64,000 nt of DNA from Agrocybe praecox (taxonomy: Eukaryota > Basidiomycota > Agaricomycetes > Agaricales > Agrocybaceae): assembly GCA_964017145.1 (NCBI GenBank), contig OZ024847.1, positions 2,418,001 to 2,482,000 on the forward strand, written 5' to 3'. Positions 30,968 to 42,910 of the stretch are shown here, piece by piece; within the stretch, counting starts at the first letter, position 1, and each line of letters starts with the position of its first letter. Position numbers and translations under genes: made by a program. The notes under the pieces are model-generated. The model did not search any database and was not told the origin of the DNA. It saw only the letters and a list, made by a program, of their open reading frames with translations.

Positions 30968-31613
30968 TAGTCCCTCGACCTCCCCTAGTACAAAACACTC
31001 ACTGTGTATCACACGCATCACGTCCGACTCGCAACGCGCGCCATACTTGGTTATAGTTTTTTTTGTCATATTTATATTCCGTCAAACCAGAATAGATAGC
31101 GTGACTGAGTTAGTATACCATTGGTAAAATGTGCTGTGAATTTGTGTGGACGCTGCTCATTAGAGAGTAAACAAAAGTCGCACTATAGAAGAACCATTGG
31201 GTACTGAGTATAAAATCACGACGCCGAAATGAGATTCCATAATATCATCTGGCAAGGTATCCACACATATCCTCTGACTTGCAATAACTCCGTACTTTTG
31301 AGTCAGAGAGTAGCTTCTACTTTTCAATGCTATGCAGCCATCAGTACAGATTTTTTGTATATTTTAACTCGCCAACTGATCATGTTTCCCATTTGAAATA
31401 GAAGACAGGAGAATTTTCCCAGATTTTTGTGATATAATGATAGGAGAGGATGTCTGAACTGATTTTGAAAAGCGGCAGTGCTTGTGAATTCATGGTTAAG
31501 TGCTCATGTTTCCGAGGATTTATTGAGTGTATAGGCGAATAAATACATTATAACGATCACTAATTCTGTGACTAACCTTTAAAAGGCTGGCTGTGATAAA
31601 GGTTATGGAGTAT
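30968..31613. other. Intergenic, nothing recognised
   Basis: AT-rich sequence without coding or repeat signal. Confidence 0.5.
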
Positions 31614-31916
31614 TTATACCGTAGATCGACCCTCCACGGGCAACGGGGGTATTTCGATACCATAGGCTACTCGAAAGACATATACGCCCAAATTTTCAAT
31701 GGTCCCACACTGTAATCTGAGAGCCTGACATGCATTGAATATTATTGAGGCATGCGCAGTACGCGCCCGCATAGCAAATGTCCCCATATCACAGCCGGAA
31801 AGCGGGTCAGGGGGCCAGGCCATTGCCAGAATAGTAGCGAGCTGCTGTATAAAATGCAGACATATTCGCTTTTCATCCTCAGTCGAAGTGATCTTACCGT
31901 TCAACATACCAAACAT
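31614..31916 (-). CDS. Possible small gene or gene fragment, 100 aa
   Basis: The frame starts MFGMLNGKITSTEDEKRICL and ends PPLPVEGRSTV. Composition looks protein-like (LHFIQQLATILAMAWPPDP), but there is no known domain and no support beyond the open frame. It may be one exon of a lost gene. Confidence 0.3.
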   Translation of the reverse strand: MFGMLNGKITSTEDEKRICLHFIQQLATILAMAWPPDPLSGCDMGTFAMRARTAHASIIFNACQALRLQCGTIENLGVYVFRVAYGIEIPPLPVEGRSTV

Positions 31917-33038
31917 CCATGCCTTTGCTTTCGCTCTCCCCCCTACTTGCTGCTACTACTGTCATTCCACACGATCATGCTGACTGCAACACAGGTAGCA
32001 CTCAGTGCTGCAATTCTGTTCAGAAGGTACGTTGTTCCGGGTACCCATTTATTTGAATGTGATATTGACGATGCTGCTTGAATGAATATGCATGTATTCT
32101 ACTGTCCAGTCAGTCGCAGCTTCGTAAGAGTCTCAGTCAGTCTATTCTTTCAGCGTTTTCTCATGCTGGGTGGACTTCTCTCTCTCGGATGCAACCCCAT
32201 CAACCTCAACCTCTGAGCAATATCAACTCGGAAGAATTTGCACCTTGTTTCGATCGTAGAGTACAAAGCTACGATCTCCAAGCTTATTGCTGGATGTATT
32301 TCTCATTTTACAGAACAATTTCAACGTTGGTAGCAGCTGCAAACTAATTCCCGGTACTGAGCCGCGGGAGCGTGGTATATTAGGCACTCCGAATGCTAAG
32401 CGCTCATTGGCAAGTTGTTTGGCGTCTCGGATTTGATCGATTAACGGCCGGCAACCAGCCGGCTAATGTGTTTGATAACTTGTTTCCCACACTTGGCTTT
32501 GACCTTGAGCTTGAATAACAAGTTGTTCTCCTTCTCGGTGAGGTACAATTATGCGAGCAACTCTGTGGTATGAGGGGTCCTGCCGGACACTTGCCCCGAA
32601 CAAACAAAGCCAAAGTGTGGGCATGAAACTTATCCAGGCTGTGACACTTTTCCTTTGCTTTTCCTTTAGCTTACTCTCCCTAATTTTTGCTCCTGATAGG
32701 TTTTTCTCTTTATAAGATCATTTCAATACTCCTTTAAAATGCGTACATAAAAAAAATTACGTGTTTTCGCGTTTTCTGTTTTTTTTTTTTTTTTTTTTTT
32801 TTCGGCTGGCTTTGCACAAGCTTTGCACCGTGTCTGATGCGCTTTAATTACCGTGCGTCCCTCTCAGGCTTATGACGCGTCACTTTCCCGGCGAATAAGA
32901 TAATGATTTGTTCTGTTTGACCGTTGACCCTTTTCTGTCTCTCCGTGAAAATTCGCTTACCACACCACTGAACGAAATTGCAATCAATCAAGAGACTCGG
33001 AAACTGTTTGACGACTGTTTGCCTTTACACTACACGAA
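31917..33038. other. Intergenic with a 24-T run
   Basis: There is no gene. An uninterrupted run of 24 T lies at 32779-32802, which on the minus strand would be a poly(A) tail-like tract. No matching retroposed body was identified. CCGGCAACCAGCCGG near 32446 is a short palindrome. Confidence 0.5.
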
Positions 33039-33194
33039 ATGATGTACACTCATCTGAACGTCGCCGGATTACAGCCCCTGAACAAATCATGTGCTCGCAT
33101 CCTTGCTCGACACGATGGAAAGTGGGAATATAGCAAACACCTTCCAGAAGCAATTTGCTTCGAAAACACAGATGCCCGGACTTTGTTGAGTTTG
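33039..33194 (+). CDS. First exon of an unidentified gene, rest not found
   Basis: ATG at 33039 opens 52 codons (MMYTHLNVAGLQPLNKSCAR ...), ending in phase 0 at a consensus donor GTAAGT (33195). The following 200 bases have no continuing exon and then meet dispersed repeat copy 2, so the gene may have been cut by repeat insertion or the remaining exons lost. Confidence 0.35.
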
Positions 33195-33412
33195 GTAAGT
33201 TATTAAACGCACGTACACCGTGAAAAACATAAGCAGCATAGTCACCAGCTAGGATGACGAAGCGAGCCTTCCTCCGCCCTGCGGCGGACCTTTCCTTTTT
33301 TATGGTTTAGCGAACCTTCAGGTGGAGAGTGTGCACAACTTGGTGGATGGGGGAAAGAAGCGATGATCATTAGGTAAGCGAGCGCAAACTGTAATTGAGC
33401 CCATTATTAAAA

Positions 33413-33765
33413 ACAAGGCACGCGCCTCGCTTTGCTCGGGTACCAAGAATATGAATAAATTTTGGAAAGCATATGGCAAGAAGGAATTAGAGCACAGCCG
33501 TAGGCATCAAAGTAATACCAAAATCAAAGGAAAGAGAACTTGAAGATGTCACTGAAAAGGTATGATAATATCCGTAAAATAGTTCTTTGGTGAGGTAAAA
33601 TGGAGAGATGGAGGACAAAAGATGGAATATGGCAAGAGCAATAGAAAATACGTCATCAGAATGAGAAAATGAGTAAAAAGAACAATAAGATTTACCAAAG
33701 AGGTGCAAAAACAAACATGTACACACGAACTTGCGCGTTTGCTTAATAGTATAGTAATAAGTCTG
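33413..33765 (+). repeat. Dispersed repeat family, copy 2
   Basis: This near-complete copy is collinear with 41505-41875: CTCGCTTTGCTCGGGTACCA, GGAATTAGAGCACAGCCGTA, GGTGAGGTAAAATGGAGAGA, and the terminal GCTTAATAGTATAGTAAT. It lies in the same orientation as the other two copies. Confidence 0.8.
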
Positions 33766-34719
33766 GGCGCTTTATTTTAAAGAAGTACCCCAGGAAATTT
33801 TTAACTTGCAGCCTATGAGCAGCTGGCTGGAAGCTGAAGGTAATCACTATACGCTGTGAAAACCTGTAGTTACCTTTGGGTTACCTGAAGGCAGAATATT
33901 CAATAATCACAGGTTCGGCACATAGTGGCCGAGGCGGACAGAAATAACTTCAACGGTCCGCCACGCGCATCCTTAACCCGGCAGGAAAGCTGCTGACCAG
34001 TGGGAAATGACCAATATACGACACCCCTATGTGCGATACTTGACTTTCTGAACTCTTGGACTGTGTTCAAACTTCAAAGCTTCACGATCGAACTGCGTCA
34101 ATGTGATCCATTTACCTATTCACACAAGGCAGGAGGCAGGGTGGTTTGGGGAGGGCAATGTCGGCATCTGCTTCTATTACTTCCGCTCCTGTATTCCCGC
34201 TAGCGAACGGTACGCCCACGAGCACTTCGCCCCTCAGGCCTCATTAATCATTCGTGTTGGACCAGGACCGGGGCCGTCTCCGGAACGAGTGAATTCACAT
34301 TCCCCTCCACGTACCTTCCAAAACCAGAGTGAGAGCTCGAGCCATCCTTCGCATTCGCATGAGATTACGCCTAGTATGATGGTTCCGAGATTCTCAGCAA
34401 GCACATCCGAAGATACGCATGCGTGAGTTTCGACTGATTAAGGTCACACGGCGCCTCATTTCTCGGAGCTCCAGTCTGCGGCACAACCCACATCTCGCGA
34501 TGAGGAACATACGATGCGAAAGGGCAAGACGATTAGGGCTAGGGCTAGGGACAGGGCTAGGGACAGGATACGGGCTATAGGGATGCGAGTGTTTTATGGG
34601 ACCCGCAATATGCTCGTGTTCGTGATTCAAAGTCCAACGTCATGGTGAGCACATACGGTTCCATAACCATTTGGACACGGGGTGCCATCGTATCAAAATT
34701 TATTTATTTTATCCTCCAC
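33766..34719. other. Intergenic with degenerate telomere-like repeats
   Basis: No gene is supported. At 34533-34566 there are TTAGGGCTAGGGCTAGGG and two more GGGCTAG/GGGAC units, like imperfect fungal telomere repeats (TTAGGG). They lie about 150 bp before the truncated start of the URA2-like pseudogene. Confidence 0.45.
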
Positions 34720-37170
34720 AGATGCAAATGCCAACGCAGTCAGAGGCAGGGCATTTACACAAGGCTTACTTTTTACCCGTCACCGCAGAACTCGTCCGCA
34801 AGATCATCAAGTACGAGAAGCCAGATGGTATCTACGTTACCTTTGGTAGACAGACTGCGCTTAGTGTCGGTATTGCTCTGAAAGACGAATTCGAGGAGCT
34901 CGGCGTCAAAATTCTCGGTACCCCCATCCAGATCATCATCACAACCAAAGATTGTCAATTCTTCGCTTCTGCTTTGGAGGAGATTGGCGAGAAGTGTGCT
35001 GAGAGTCGTACCATCACTACCGACGAGGCTGTTGCCGCTGCAGAGTCCATTGGATTCCCTGTCATTATCCGCATTTCATATGCTCTTGGTGGTTTAGGCC
35101 CCGGTTTTGTGCAGAACGAAACTCAGCTTCGTGCATTGTGCCGCAAAGTCTTTGCTACCAGTCCTCAGGTTCTCGTCGAGAAGAGTATGAAGGGTTGGAA
35201 GGAGATTGAATACGAAGTCGTTCGTGATTGTAGAGACAACTGCATCACATTGTATAACATGGGGGTTAGCCACATTTTTATTATTTCTCCTCCGTTTGTC
35301 TTTTACTGATCTTTTACTTAAGAAATTCGAGATCCACACTGTTGACTCCGTCGTTGTCTTGCCTTCACAAACTCTCTCCGACTCCCGACTACAACGTGTT
35401 GCGCACCACCGCTATCAATGTCATTCGCCATCTAGGCGTTGTTCGAGATTGTGACATCCAATACGTGCTCCATCCTACGTCGCAAGAATACCGCATCATT
35501 GAGGTGAGACCCTGACTTTTTTACTGTGTGTGCATTTGATGGCTTATTTCATTCCACCTTTTAAGTCAATGCTCGCTCTTCTGCTCTTGCTTCCAAGGCC
35601 ATCAATTATCCATTCAGCGTTTTTTTGAGCCCAGCTTGGACCATGTCGTCGTGAAGATCCCTCGTTGGAATCTCAAGAAGTTCAACCGTGTCAGCAGACT
35701 TCTTAGCAGCAGCATGAAGAGAAGTCATGAGTATTGGAAGAACGTTCAAGGAGACCATCCAGAAGGCTATCAGAGCCATTGACGATCAGTTCTCAGGATT
35801 CGCTAAGGCATGTTTTTTTTGCCCATATAAATATCAGGAGAGCGTTTAATGCCTTTTGGTATTGTAGAACGATTACGTCGAGGACAATGACGAGGAACTT
35901 GTGAATCCTACGGATAAGCGCATCTTCGCCATTTCGATACAGCATCGACAAGGTCTGGCAGATGACCAACATTGACAAGTGGTTCTTGAACAAGCTTCAC
36001 AATATCTTTAGGATGGAAAGGCACCTCTCGTACGTGTTTGGCAATTAATGTTTGGAGGGAAACGCTGAACTTGATCTCTTTAGGGCTTACACCATTGCCA
36101 CCGTGCCTACTGGTTCTCTTCGCCACGCCAAGCAGTACGTATCTTGTATAGACGAATCGCTTCTTGGATTGGATCCACCGAGCTCGCTGTTCGCCGACTT
36201 TGCCATGAGTCTGGCATCTCTCAATTCGTCAAGCAGATCGATACTGTCGCGGCCAAATTCCCAGCAATTTACTAACTATCTCTATACGACATATAATGTT
36301 GTCGAACATAACATTAGCTTCACCGACCGCGGTGTTATAATTCTGGGTTCTGGTGTGTACTGTATCGGTTCGTCAATCGAATTCGATTGGTGTGCTGTCC
36401 GCGCTATCAGAACACTGCGCGATTAATCAATTAAGACTCGCCCACTGTCATGGTCAACTACAACCCCGAGACAGTCAATACATATTATGACGAAGCTGAC
36501 AGGCTCTGCTTCGAGAATATCAGCTTGGAGACGATCCTGGATATCTACGAGACAGAGTGCTCATGGTGTGATCCTGTCCATGGGTGATCAGACCCCCAAC
36601 AACATTGCCTTGCCTCTGTACTGCAAGAACGTCAAGATCTACGGAAAGTTGGCTACCCTGTCCTTGTTAGGCCAGAGTATGTGCTTTCGGGTGCCGCAAT
36701 GAAGGTCGTCTCCACCAATGATGATCTCGTCAACTACCTCACCCAAGCTGCTGAGGTCTCGAGGGTTATGCATTATATTTCAGAGCACCCCTCAAACCGT
36801 CAAGCAGATCGAAGAAGCTACGGCCAAGATTGGAAGTGCTCTGAATGTTACCGGACCTTTCAACATCTAATTCATCGCTAAGAACAGCGAGATCAAGGCT
36901 ATTGCGTGTAACCTTCGTGCTGCTCGTTCGTTCCCCTTCGTTTCTAAAGTCACTGGAGTGGATGCCATCGAGATGGCTACAAAGGTCGTGCTTGGTCTTC
37001 CTGCTGAGGCGTATCCTGATCTCGGCCTTCCAGCAGACTATGTCGGTGTCAAGGTTCGTCAGTTCTCTTTCAGCAGGTTGTCTGGCGCAGAACCTGTTCT
37101 CAGTGTAGAGATGGCTTCGACTGATGAAGTTGCTTGCTTCGGAAATGACAAATACGAAGCGTCTTTGAAG
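34720..37170 (+). pseudogene. URA2: Pseudogene: carbamoyl-phosphate synthase large domain of URA2/CAD (pyrimidine synthesis)
   Basis: In fungi this multifunctional enzyme makes carbamoyl phosphate and carbamoyl aspartate in the cytosol. The fragment opens with [20 protein letters not shown] and reads well to [20 protein letters not shown], part of the first ATP-grasp half. It then shifts frame near 35385, resumes as [20 protein letters not shown], loses about 25-30 codons near 35620, and continues through [14 protein letters not shown] and NDEELVNPTDKRIFAIS with more shifts. Later parts include [20 protein letters not shown], then stops; a gap of about 45 codons after NVKIYG (36640); a join [13 protein letters not shown] that skips about 27 codons; a stop inside GPFNI-FIAKN; and [13 protein letters not shown] to [13 protein letters not shown]. 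The glutaminase domain, N-terminal synthase part and everything downstream are missing. Intron-like spacers remain, so it arose by DNA duplication. Conserved Gly and Arg are replaced ([11 protein letters not shown]-type changes). Confidence 0.93.
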
Positions 37171-37212
37171 GCTTCGGAAACAAGAGAAACGCGGCCAGCC
37201 CCCATAAGTTGA

Positions 37213-39409
37213 CTAGAAAAACTTTGATGGGCGTCAAAAAAAACCTGCGGCTACGAAAGAGAAACTGCAAATTCAAGTTGGCCACTAAATCTAATTTTAC
37301 ACGGATTTTCTCAACGTTAATTTTTTTTTTTAGCAAATGTCTAGCGCCTAAGTTACATGGCTGGACAACACCTGTAGAATTGATACTACAACTTAATAAA
37401 TCAATTATATGTAACACTCAAAGATATCCTTGAGGAATTACTCATAACACATGTCACTCTAGGGCGGGTTCTATCATAAGACGGTCGGAACTGTTCACGG
37501 TCCGGCAGGCGAACAACTGCTGCCTCTTGCTCCTAACCACCACTGAACATGAACCTGTGAACAGTAAAGAACGACTATAGGCATGCCACACAACCCCTTT
37601 CCACCCCTGCACATCTCCAACATGCATTACCATTGAAACTATGCCGTAAACATGTCCACAATGTCTCGCGACGAGCCACAGCTAATAGACACGCAGCCAA
37701 CGTCCAGACGACCTTTTGGCGTGTTCTGTGCGTCGGACGCCCATGGATCGCATTTTCAACATCTCGAGATCCTCCACACATCAACCGACAAGCAATCGCC
37801 TCAAGAAGCACAGGCAACATCCCATGCGACCCTTTTCTCCTCGTTCATCGACCCCGGCACGGATTAGGATGGAAACCCGACACCCACCGACTACCTACGG
37901 CGGAGAGAGACGCAGAAATCACCCCATCTCGATCCCCAATGTCCTCCGCACGCACTGTCGTCATTGAGACGTCCAGAGAGCATTGCGGAGTTGGCATTGG
38001 ATAAGTTCTCAGACTCTCCTATTCTTGAATTTCGCAGAGAAGTCGATCCCAACAACAACGGCATGAAGGCGCTCGTGCCAGGATGTGGTCTTGAAAGGCT
38101 TGCTTGGGAAATATCTCAGCTCGGTATGCCATAGCACTGGTCATTTTTCTGCGCATGATTCTTATTTATTCTGGTATCAAGTTTCGACGCGACTCAATAC
38201 ATCTCCACATCATCCACACATCCAATACAACACCAACAAGCAATGGTCGAGAAAGAAGTAGCAACGTCCCACACAACTCCCCAACATCCTCAGCCCACAG
38301 TCACCACTTCACCACACATCCATAACCTCCATCGACAAACCTTCGTATTATCCGCCAATTTGAAGTGCTCACCTCTCAAATCTTCTCATCGAAGGCCTAG
38401 TTGTTGCACAGGGTCTTTCAACCTGGTGCGGCAGTGAACGGTTTCGGGAACGTCCAAGATCTCCACTTGTCGTAGCCTCCGACCAGTTCGAACTTGCAGA
38501 ACATCGACACCAACAAGCAGTGGTCGAGAGAGAAAGAAGGGTGTGAGAGGGTGGAAGAAGCTAGACGACCGCAACTAGGAAGGCGACGACGCCTAGTGTC
38601 AACGGGAAGAGAGAGGCGTCGTTTGGCTCTCTGCTCACCGACCACGACTTACAATTTCCACCGAATTCACGACGCAGAGGCAACAACACTCAACGATGAG
38701 ACGAAAAATCGTTCTTGGGAGCAAGCTGGATGGCTTCTCGAAACATGGACGACGGGAATTGGATTTTGTGAGTACATTTCTGCTCTCATTCGTATAAAAT
38801 GATGCTTACCTTGTTGGGCAGATTATCGAGGAGGATGTCAGCGACGGCTAATGCCGATGCGAGCCACGCCGACCGTGTAATGTGCAGTGAAGCGGACTGG
38901 GCTTGGTTCTTGGAAACGATTTGGATTGGTAACTACGACGAGAAATGGATCAGGTAGATTCATCTTGACTTTCACACTGAAGTTGTGCTCACATTGTCCA
39001 TCCCTGTCAGCACCATCCTTTCCTCTGTCGATTCTACTACCTGGCATGCCACAAACACAACGAATGTCGAATAAGGAATCCGGTTCGGAAGGGGTTGGGA
39101 CTATTCGCTTCCTCGGAAATGGGAAGCATATTGATATGGCCTTAAATTTCAAATTTTCAATGTATTCAGCTCTTTGACTCGTTCGGGAGCTCATTAAAGT
39201 CTACTACTAGAATACTGGCTGTTAAATTATGACCTTAAATTTCAAATTTTCAATGACTCTTTGACTCGTTCGGGAGCTCGTTAAAGTCTACTAGAATATT
39301 GGCTGTTAAATTTTATTTGATAGTTAGCCATGCTTTAAAACAGATGATAGCTGGGTTCGAGGGAATAGTATCCGCCTCTTTTGTCCCCCCCATTGTATGG
39401 GTGTCTCTA
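37213..39409. other. 2.2 kb without an assignable gene; local duplications
   Basis: Several short frames exist but none is convincing. A piece with CACCAACAAGCAATGGTCGAG (38229) recurs with changes at 38508. A 93-bp tandem duplication lies at 39141-39315 (CTTAAATTTCAAATTTTCAA, then TTTGACTCGTTCGGGAGCTC). Low-level coding potential around 38494-38800 could not be tied to a domain. Confidence 0.4.
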
Positions 39410-40569
39410 ATGTCTCCCACCTTTGACATCAAATCTTTATCGAAAGCAGAGGCACAAATCGTCGCGAAAGTCTTGGAATGTGAATCTCGGTTCGAGCGTT
39501 CACTATCCTTGCTTCTTACTGCGTGCGAATGTCCCGAGAGAAATCGTAACGCAGACAACCACCAGACAGCTTGCCAACAAATCCTGGAGGCTATGTACCC
39601 CGTTCTGGTGAGCATGTTTTGATGGTTTTCTTTATTGTCCTCTTCATTAAGTGCGTATACAATTTAAGGAATCTCTTTCGTGGATAATCTACACATTAAC
39701 CAACATTTTTCTGTCTGAATTACGTTCACGGTGGAAAACCATTGCCAAATTTGCGCTCTATTTTCTCCCAGCTACTGACCCCCTGGTGAGACGCTTTGAA
39801 GATTTTGCCCTAGCTCAAAATATATCTGTCGGAGATTTTGTGAGTTGTGTTTGCTGCCAGGGAAAGAGCTAAAGTTCTGAACACCTCTTTTTCCCCATCT
39901 TTTTAGAAAAAATTACTGCCAGACCTCCCAAAACCGATTGAACCACTGAAGTTTCTCGAAGCTCACCGCCGAGCTACTGCTAACAACAAATCGATTTCAG
40001 TCCCGTAGAAGGGCAAGTGTTGCTTTTCTTCTGTTCGGGATAGTGTGGAATTATGGACGAACACTATCTCAACCGAGAAAGCCGAGGAAAGTACAGAAAT
40101 TGAAATATCTGAAGTCATGATACTCTCCCCTAAGAAGCTGTCAAGAAATCTGCGACGAAAGGATAATACAACCGTGGACGATAGTCAAGAAACTCACGAT
40201 TTTAAATCCCGTGTATCTCTTCCTCCTATAGAAGTGCTGAGAGGCCTGGAGTTTCCTTCCAACTCGTCTCTCGGCGTTCAAGATACTTTTACCATCGAGA
40301 GTTTCTTAATCGAGCCTGCCCCTAGTCACTCTGATGGATATAAAAAACCCGATGCCAGTACTCTTGAGGGGAATGAAGTCGTCACCATGGTCAAACCGTC
40401 AAGTTCTAAACGAAGGCAAAAAATGTTTGTCGACATTCCTGTGGCTGCAGCATCGCAGAAGAATGTGCCTCGGCGAGTGGGACAGGCTAGGAACAGTGGC
40501 TCGTCTATCAAGGCAGGATTTTCCTTGCTCTCGATATATTTTATCCTAATTTTTTCCACCATAGCGTGA
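39410..40569 (+). CDS. Multi-exon gene of unknown function (first part)
   Basis: The start is MSPTFDIKSLSKAEAQIVAK at 39410. Exons 39410-39607, 39669-39839, 39907-40004 and 40044 onward join in frame across GT-AG introns of 39-67 bp. Readable text includes LTACECPERNRNADNHQTAC, ESLSWIIYTLTNIFLSELRS, KKLLPDLPKPIEPLKFLEAH and a charged, Ser-rich region with PSSSKRRQKMFVDIPVAAAS. No domain is recognised. The last exon runs into a hydrophobic tail and a stop at 40567-40569, possibly reading through an intron. It may continue to the exons at 40795-41430. Confidence 0.5.
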
Positions 40570-40794
40570 TGTGAAAGGGATAGGCGAGCATCGCAGAGCT
40601 ATCATGGCACAAAGGAGTGCCCCTCTCGCCAATCCAGTCACTTGGGGAGAGGTCGAGCATTTTTTTACCTCATAGCAACACGGTATGTATTGTTCCTTCA
40701 AACAGACAAAATAATTTGATGCTCAGCCTGTTGGTTTTCATGATTATAGCAAGTACTCTCATTTTCTTCCTGCGTCGCGTACCGGACTTCTTGT

Positions 40795-41430
40795 GTGTTC
40801 AACGGCTTTAATAGCCCTTGCTCCACATGCCTCAGTCGTCGCCTACCCACTTACGACTTCATTGTCTCTCCTGCGGATCGTATTGGAGCTCGGAAAAGCG
40901 TTTTTGACCGCGCTACATTGTCTGCGAACCGTAAGTACCCCTCTGCGTCCAGTGTTTTAGATATATTAACTATCTTATTATTCTTAGATCTCAAAGATCT
41001 GGTTGAACGTGGTCACGCGTCTCGTATTCAAGAACTTAAACTTTTTGAAATGTTCAAAGCTCAACAGGCGGTCTCTCTTGACATCGAGCTCCAGCTTCAG
41101 AAGTTGCTCAAAGAAATGTCTCAACTTCTTCCTGATGGCCCTGGTCCCCTTATTGACATGGTATTCGATAACAATTCTACATTTGAAACTTTTGTTCGGT
41201 ATCTTACATCCCTCAACCTTCACGCGACCAATGCCCCCATTACATATACTCTCGAAGAGCTTCTCGGAAATATGCCGGATTCTGTCAGGGAGCACATGCC
41301 GCAAAATATACAAGATCTTCTGTCGAAAGCGGGACTTGGTCGTCTTCCAGCTGACGCTTGCTCTTCCAGCTCTGCTGCTAGTGTAACAGAAACGACAGAA
41401 GTAATCGACGAGATAGCTGAGGATATATGA
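40795..41430 (+). CDS. Unknown gene, C-terminal exons (may belong to the preceding gene)
   Basis: An exon to 40929 (YDFIVSPADRIGARKSVFDR) joins across the intron 40930-40987 to HLKDLVERGHASRIQELKLF. The stretch that follows is strongly helical (FKAQQAVSLDIELQLQKLLK), then come PLIDMVFDNNSTFETFVRYL, EELLGNMPDSVREHMPQNIQ, and an acidic end. The direction and short spacing suggest one gene with 39410-40569, but the joining exon around 40570-40680 is unclear. No known domain. Confidence 0.5.
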   Translation: MFNGFNSPCSTCLSRRLPTYDFIVSPADRIGARKSVFDRATLSANRKYPSASSVLDILTILLFLDLKDLVERGHASRIQELKLFEMFKAQQAVSLDIELQLQKLLKEMSQLLPDGPGPLIDMVFDNNSTFETFVRYLTSLNLHATNAPITYTLEELLGNMPDSVREHMPQNIQDLLSKAGLGRLPADACSSSSAASVTETTEVIDEIAEDI

Positions 41431-41504
41431 TAGATTCTGTGCACGCATTGACCAATTGATATTCTTCTAGATTTCCCGATCTAACTATAGATCTTTAGTT
41501 TTTG

Positions 41505-41875
41505 TTTGCCTTCCGCGCATATGTATATATATATACAAGGCATGCGCCTCGCTTCGCTCCGGCACCAAAAATACAAATAAAATTTGAAGAGCATATGGCA
41601 AGGAGGAACTAGAGCATGGCCGTAAGGTGTAGGTATCAAAATGATACCAAAATCAAAGGAAAGAGAAGACACTGAAAAAGCATGATAATATCTGTAAAAT
41701 AGTTCCAAATTTGGCGAGGTAAAATGGAGAGATGGAGGACAAAGGATGGCAATAAAAAATATGTCATCAAAATGAGAAAAGGAGTGCAAAGAACAATAAG
41801 ATTTACCTAAAGAGGTGCAAAAACAAACAGGTACACACAAACTTGCACGTTTGCTTAATAGTATAGTAATATCTT
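41505..41875 (+). repeat. Dispersed repeat family, copy 3
   Basis: This is the fullest copy: CGCATATGTATATATATATA, GGCATGCGCCTCGCTTCGCT, the body shared with 33413-33765, and the end GCTTAATAGTATAGTAATA. It begins 75 bp after a gene stop codon. All three copies end in the same motif, and none shows terminal inverted repeats. Confidence 0.8.
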
Positions 41876-42677
41876 GAACTTGAAGGCTATCTTTAAATGG
41901 TACTACCGCTCGGACAGACAGTTCAATAAATACTTTGAAAGTACTACTGTGTCTATTCTTCCCCCACAGGTGCAGTCAATGAAATTTAAAGCCTGGTTAG
42001 AGAATTAATATATATCTGATGGGAATCGAGTCAAACAAAATTACACTTGAATTTGTGGATAAGTATGTTGCACGCGATGTCGCATGTATGGACGTCAGAA
42101 TAGAATGTGCCGGGCAAACCGATATTTCCGGTGCGGTGCATGTCGGCATCTGTTGGTTTCCCTTGCTCTAAACCACATCATCAGGGGACACATCCATCCC
42201 AAAACAACAGAAAAGGTACGCTAAAGTCAGTATGGCCATGGTATGAAGACTAACCTACAACCTAGTAGCACAGGAATCACTCAGATGTTCGTGGTTCGTT
42301 CGTCTATCCTGCTTCATGTCCTAAACTCCCTTCCACCAGAACGACACTGGACTCTACATCAATGTAATCTATATTTCAGTTACCTACCACAATCGTTAAG
42401 GTGCTTGCTGCGGGGTTGAGTGTGTATGTACGATTTGTACTTTGTATATACTCTGAAACAAAACCCAATCAATGTGATTAGTTCTTTCGTGGGAGGGATA
42501 CGCGATACGCGTCGTTAATTATGTTTTCTCTCTAAAGATACGCTCTCTAATGCAACAGAACGTTTCCTAGGATCGAAGATCACAAGTGTTTGAGTAGCTT
42601 ACACACAAAGCGAAGTTCCTCGGAAAGTGTAAACGTAGATTTAATGTGTTTCCACAAGATGTAGTGTGTAGGTAGTT

Positions 42678-42910
42678 CGCCACTTAGGCTGGATACTTAA
42701 TCCAAAGTCTTTTAATCACTCAGAAAGGGGACTCAATCCTAAACGGGCCACTTAGGCGTCACTTAGACTATTTGCCACTTAGGCAGGGAACTTATCCCTC
42801 GGAACGGGCCACTTAGGCGTCACTTAGACAATTTGCCACTTAGGCAGGGAACTTATCCCTAGGAACGGGCCACTTAGGCGTCACTTAGACAATTCTTGCC
42901 ACTTAGGCGG
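42678..42910 (+). repeat. 61-bp tandem repeat with GCCACTTAGGC motif
   Basis: Units begin at 42744, 42805 and 42866 (CGGGCCACTTAGGCGTCACT), nearly identical, with a diverged half unit at 42678. Each unit has two CCACTTAGGC words and GGGAACTTATCCCT, a palindrome. Confidence 0.85.

Noticed and set aside
32779..32802. 24-T run as poly(A) of a SINE or processed pseudogene
   Set aside because: No retroposed body, polymerase III boxes or target duplication were found beside it.
37575..38004. Overlapping frames on both strands with Arg/His/Thr-rich text
   Set aside because: Three frames are open at once and composition reflects CAC/ACA-rich sequence; no domain.
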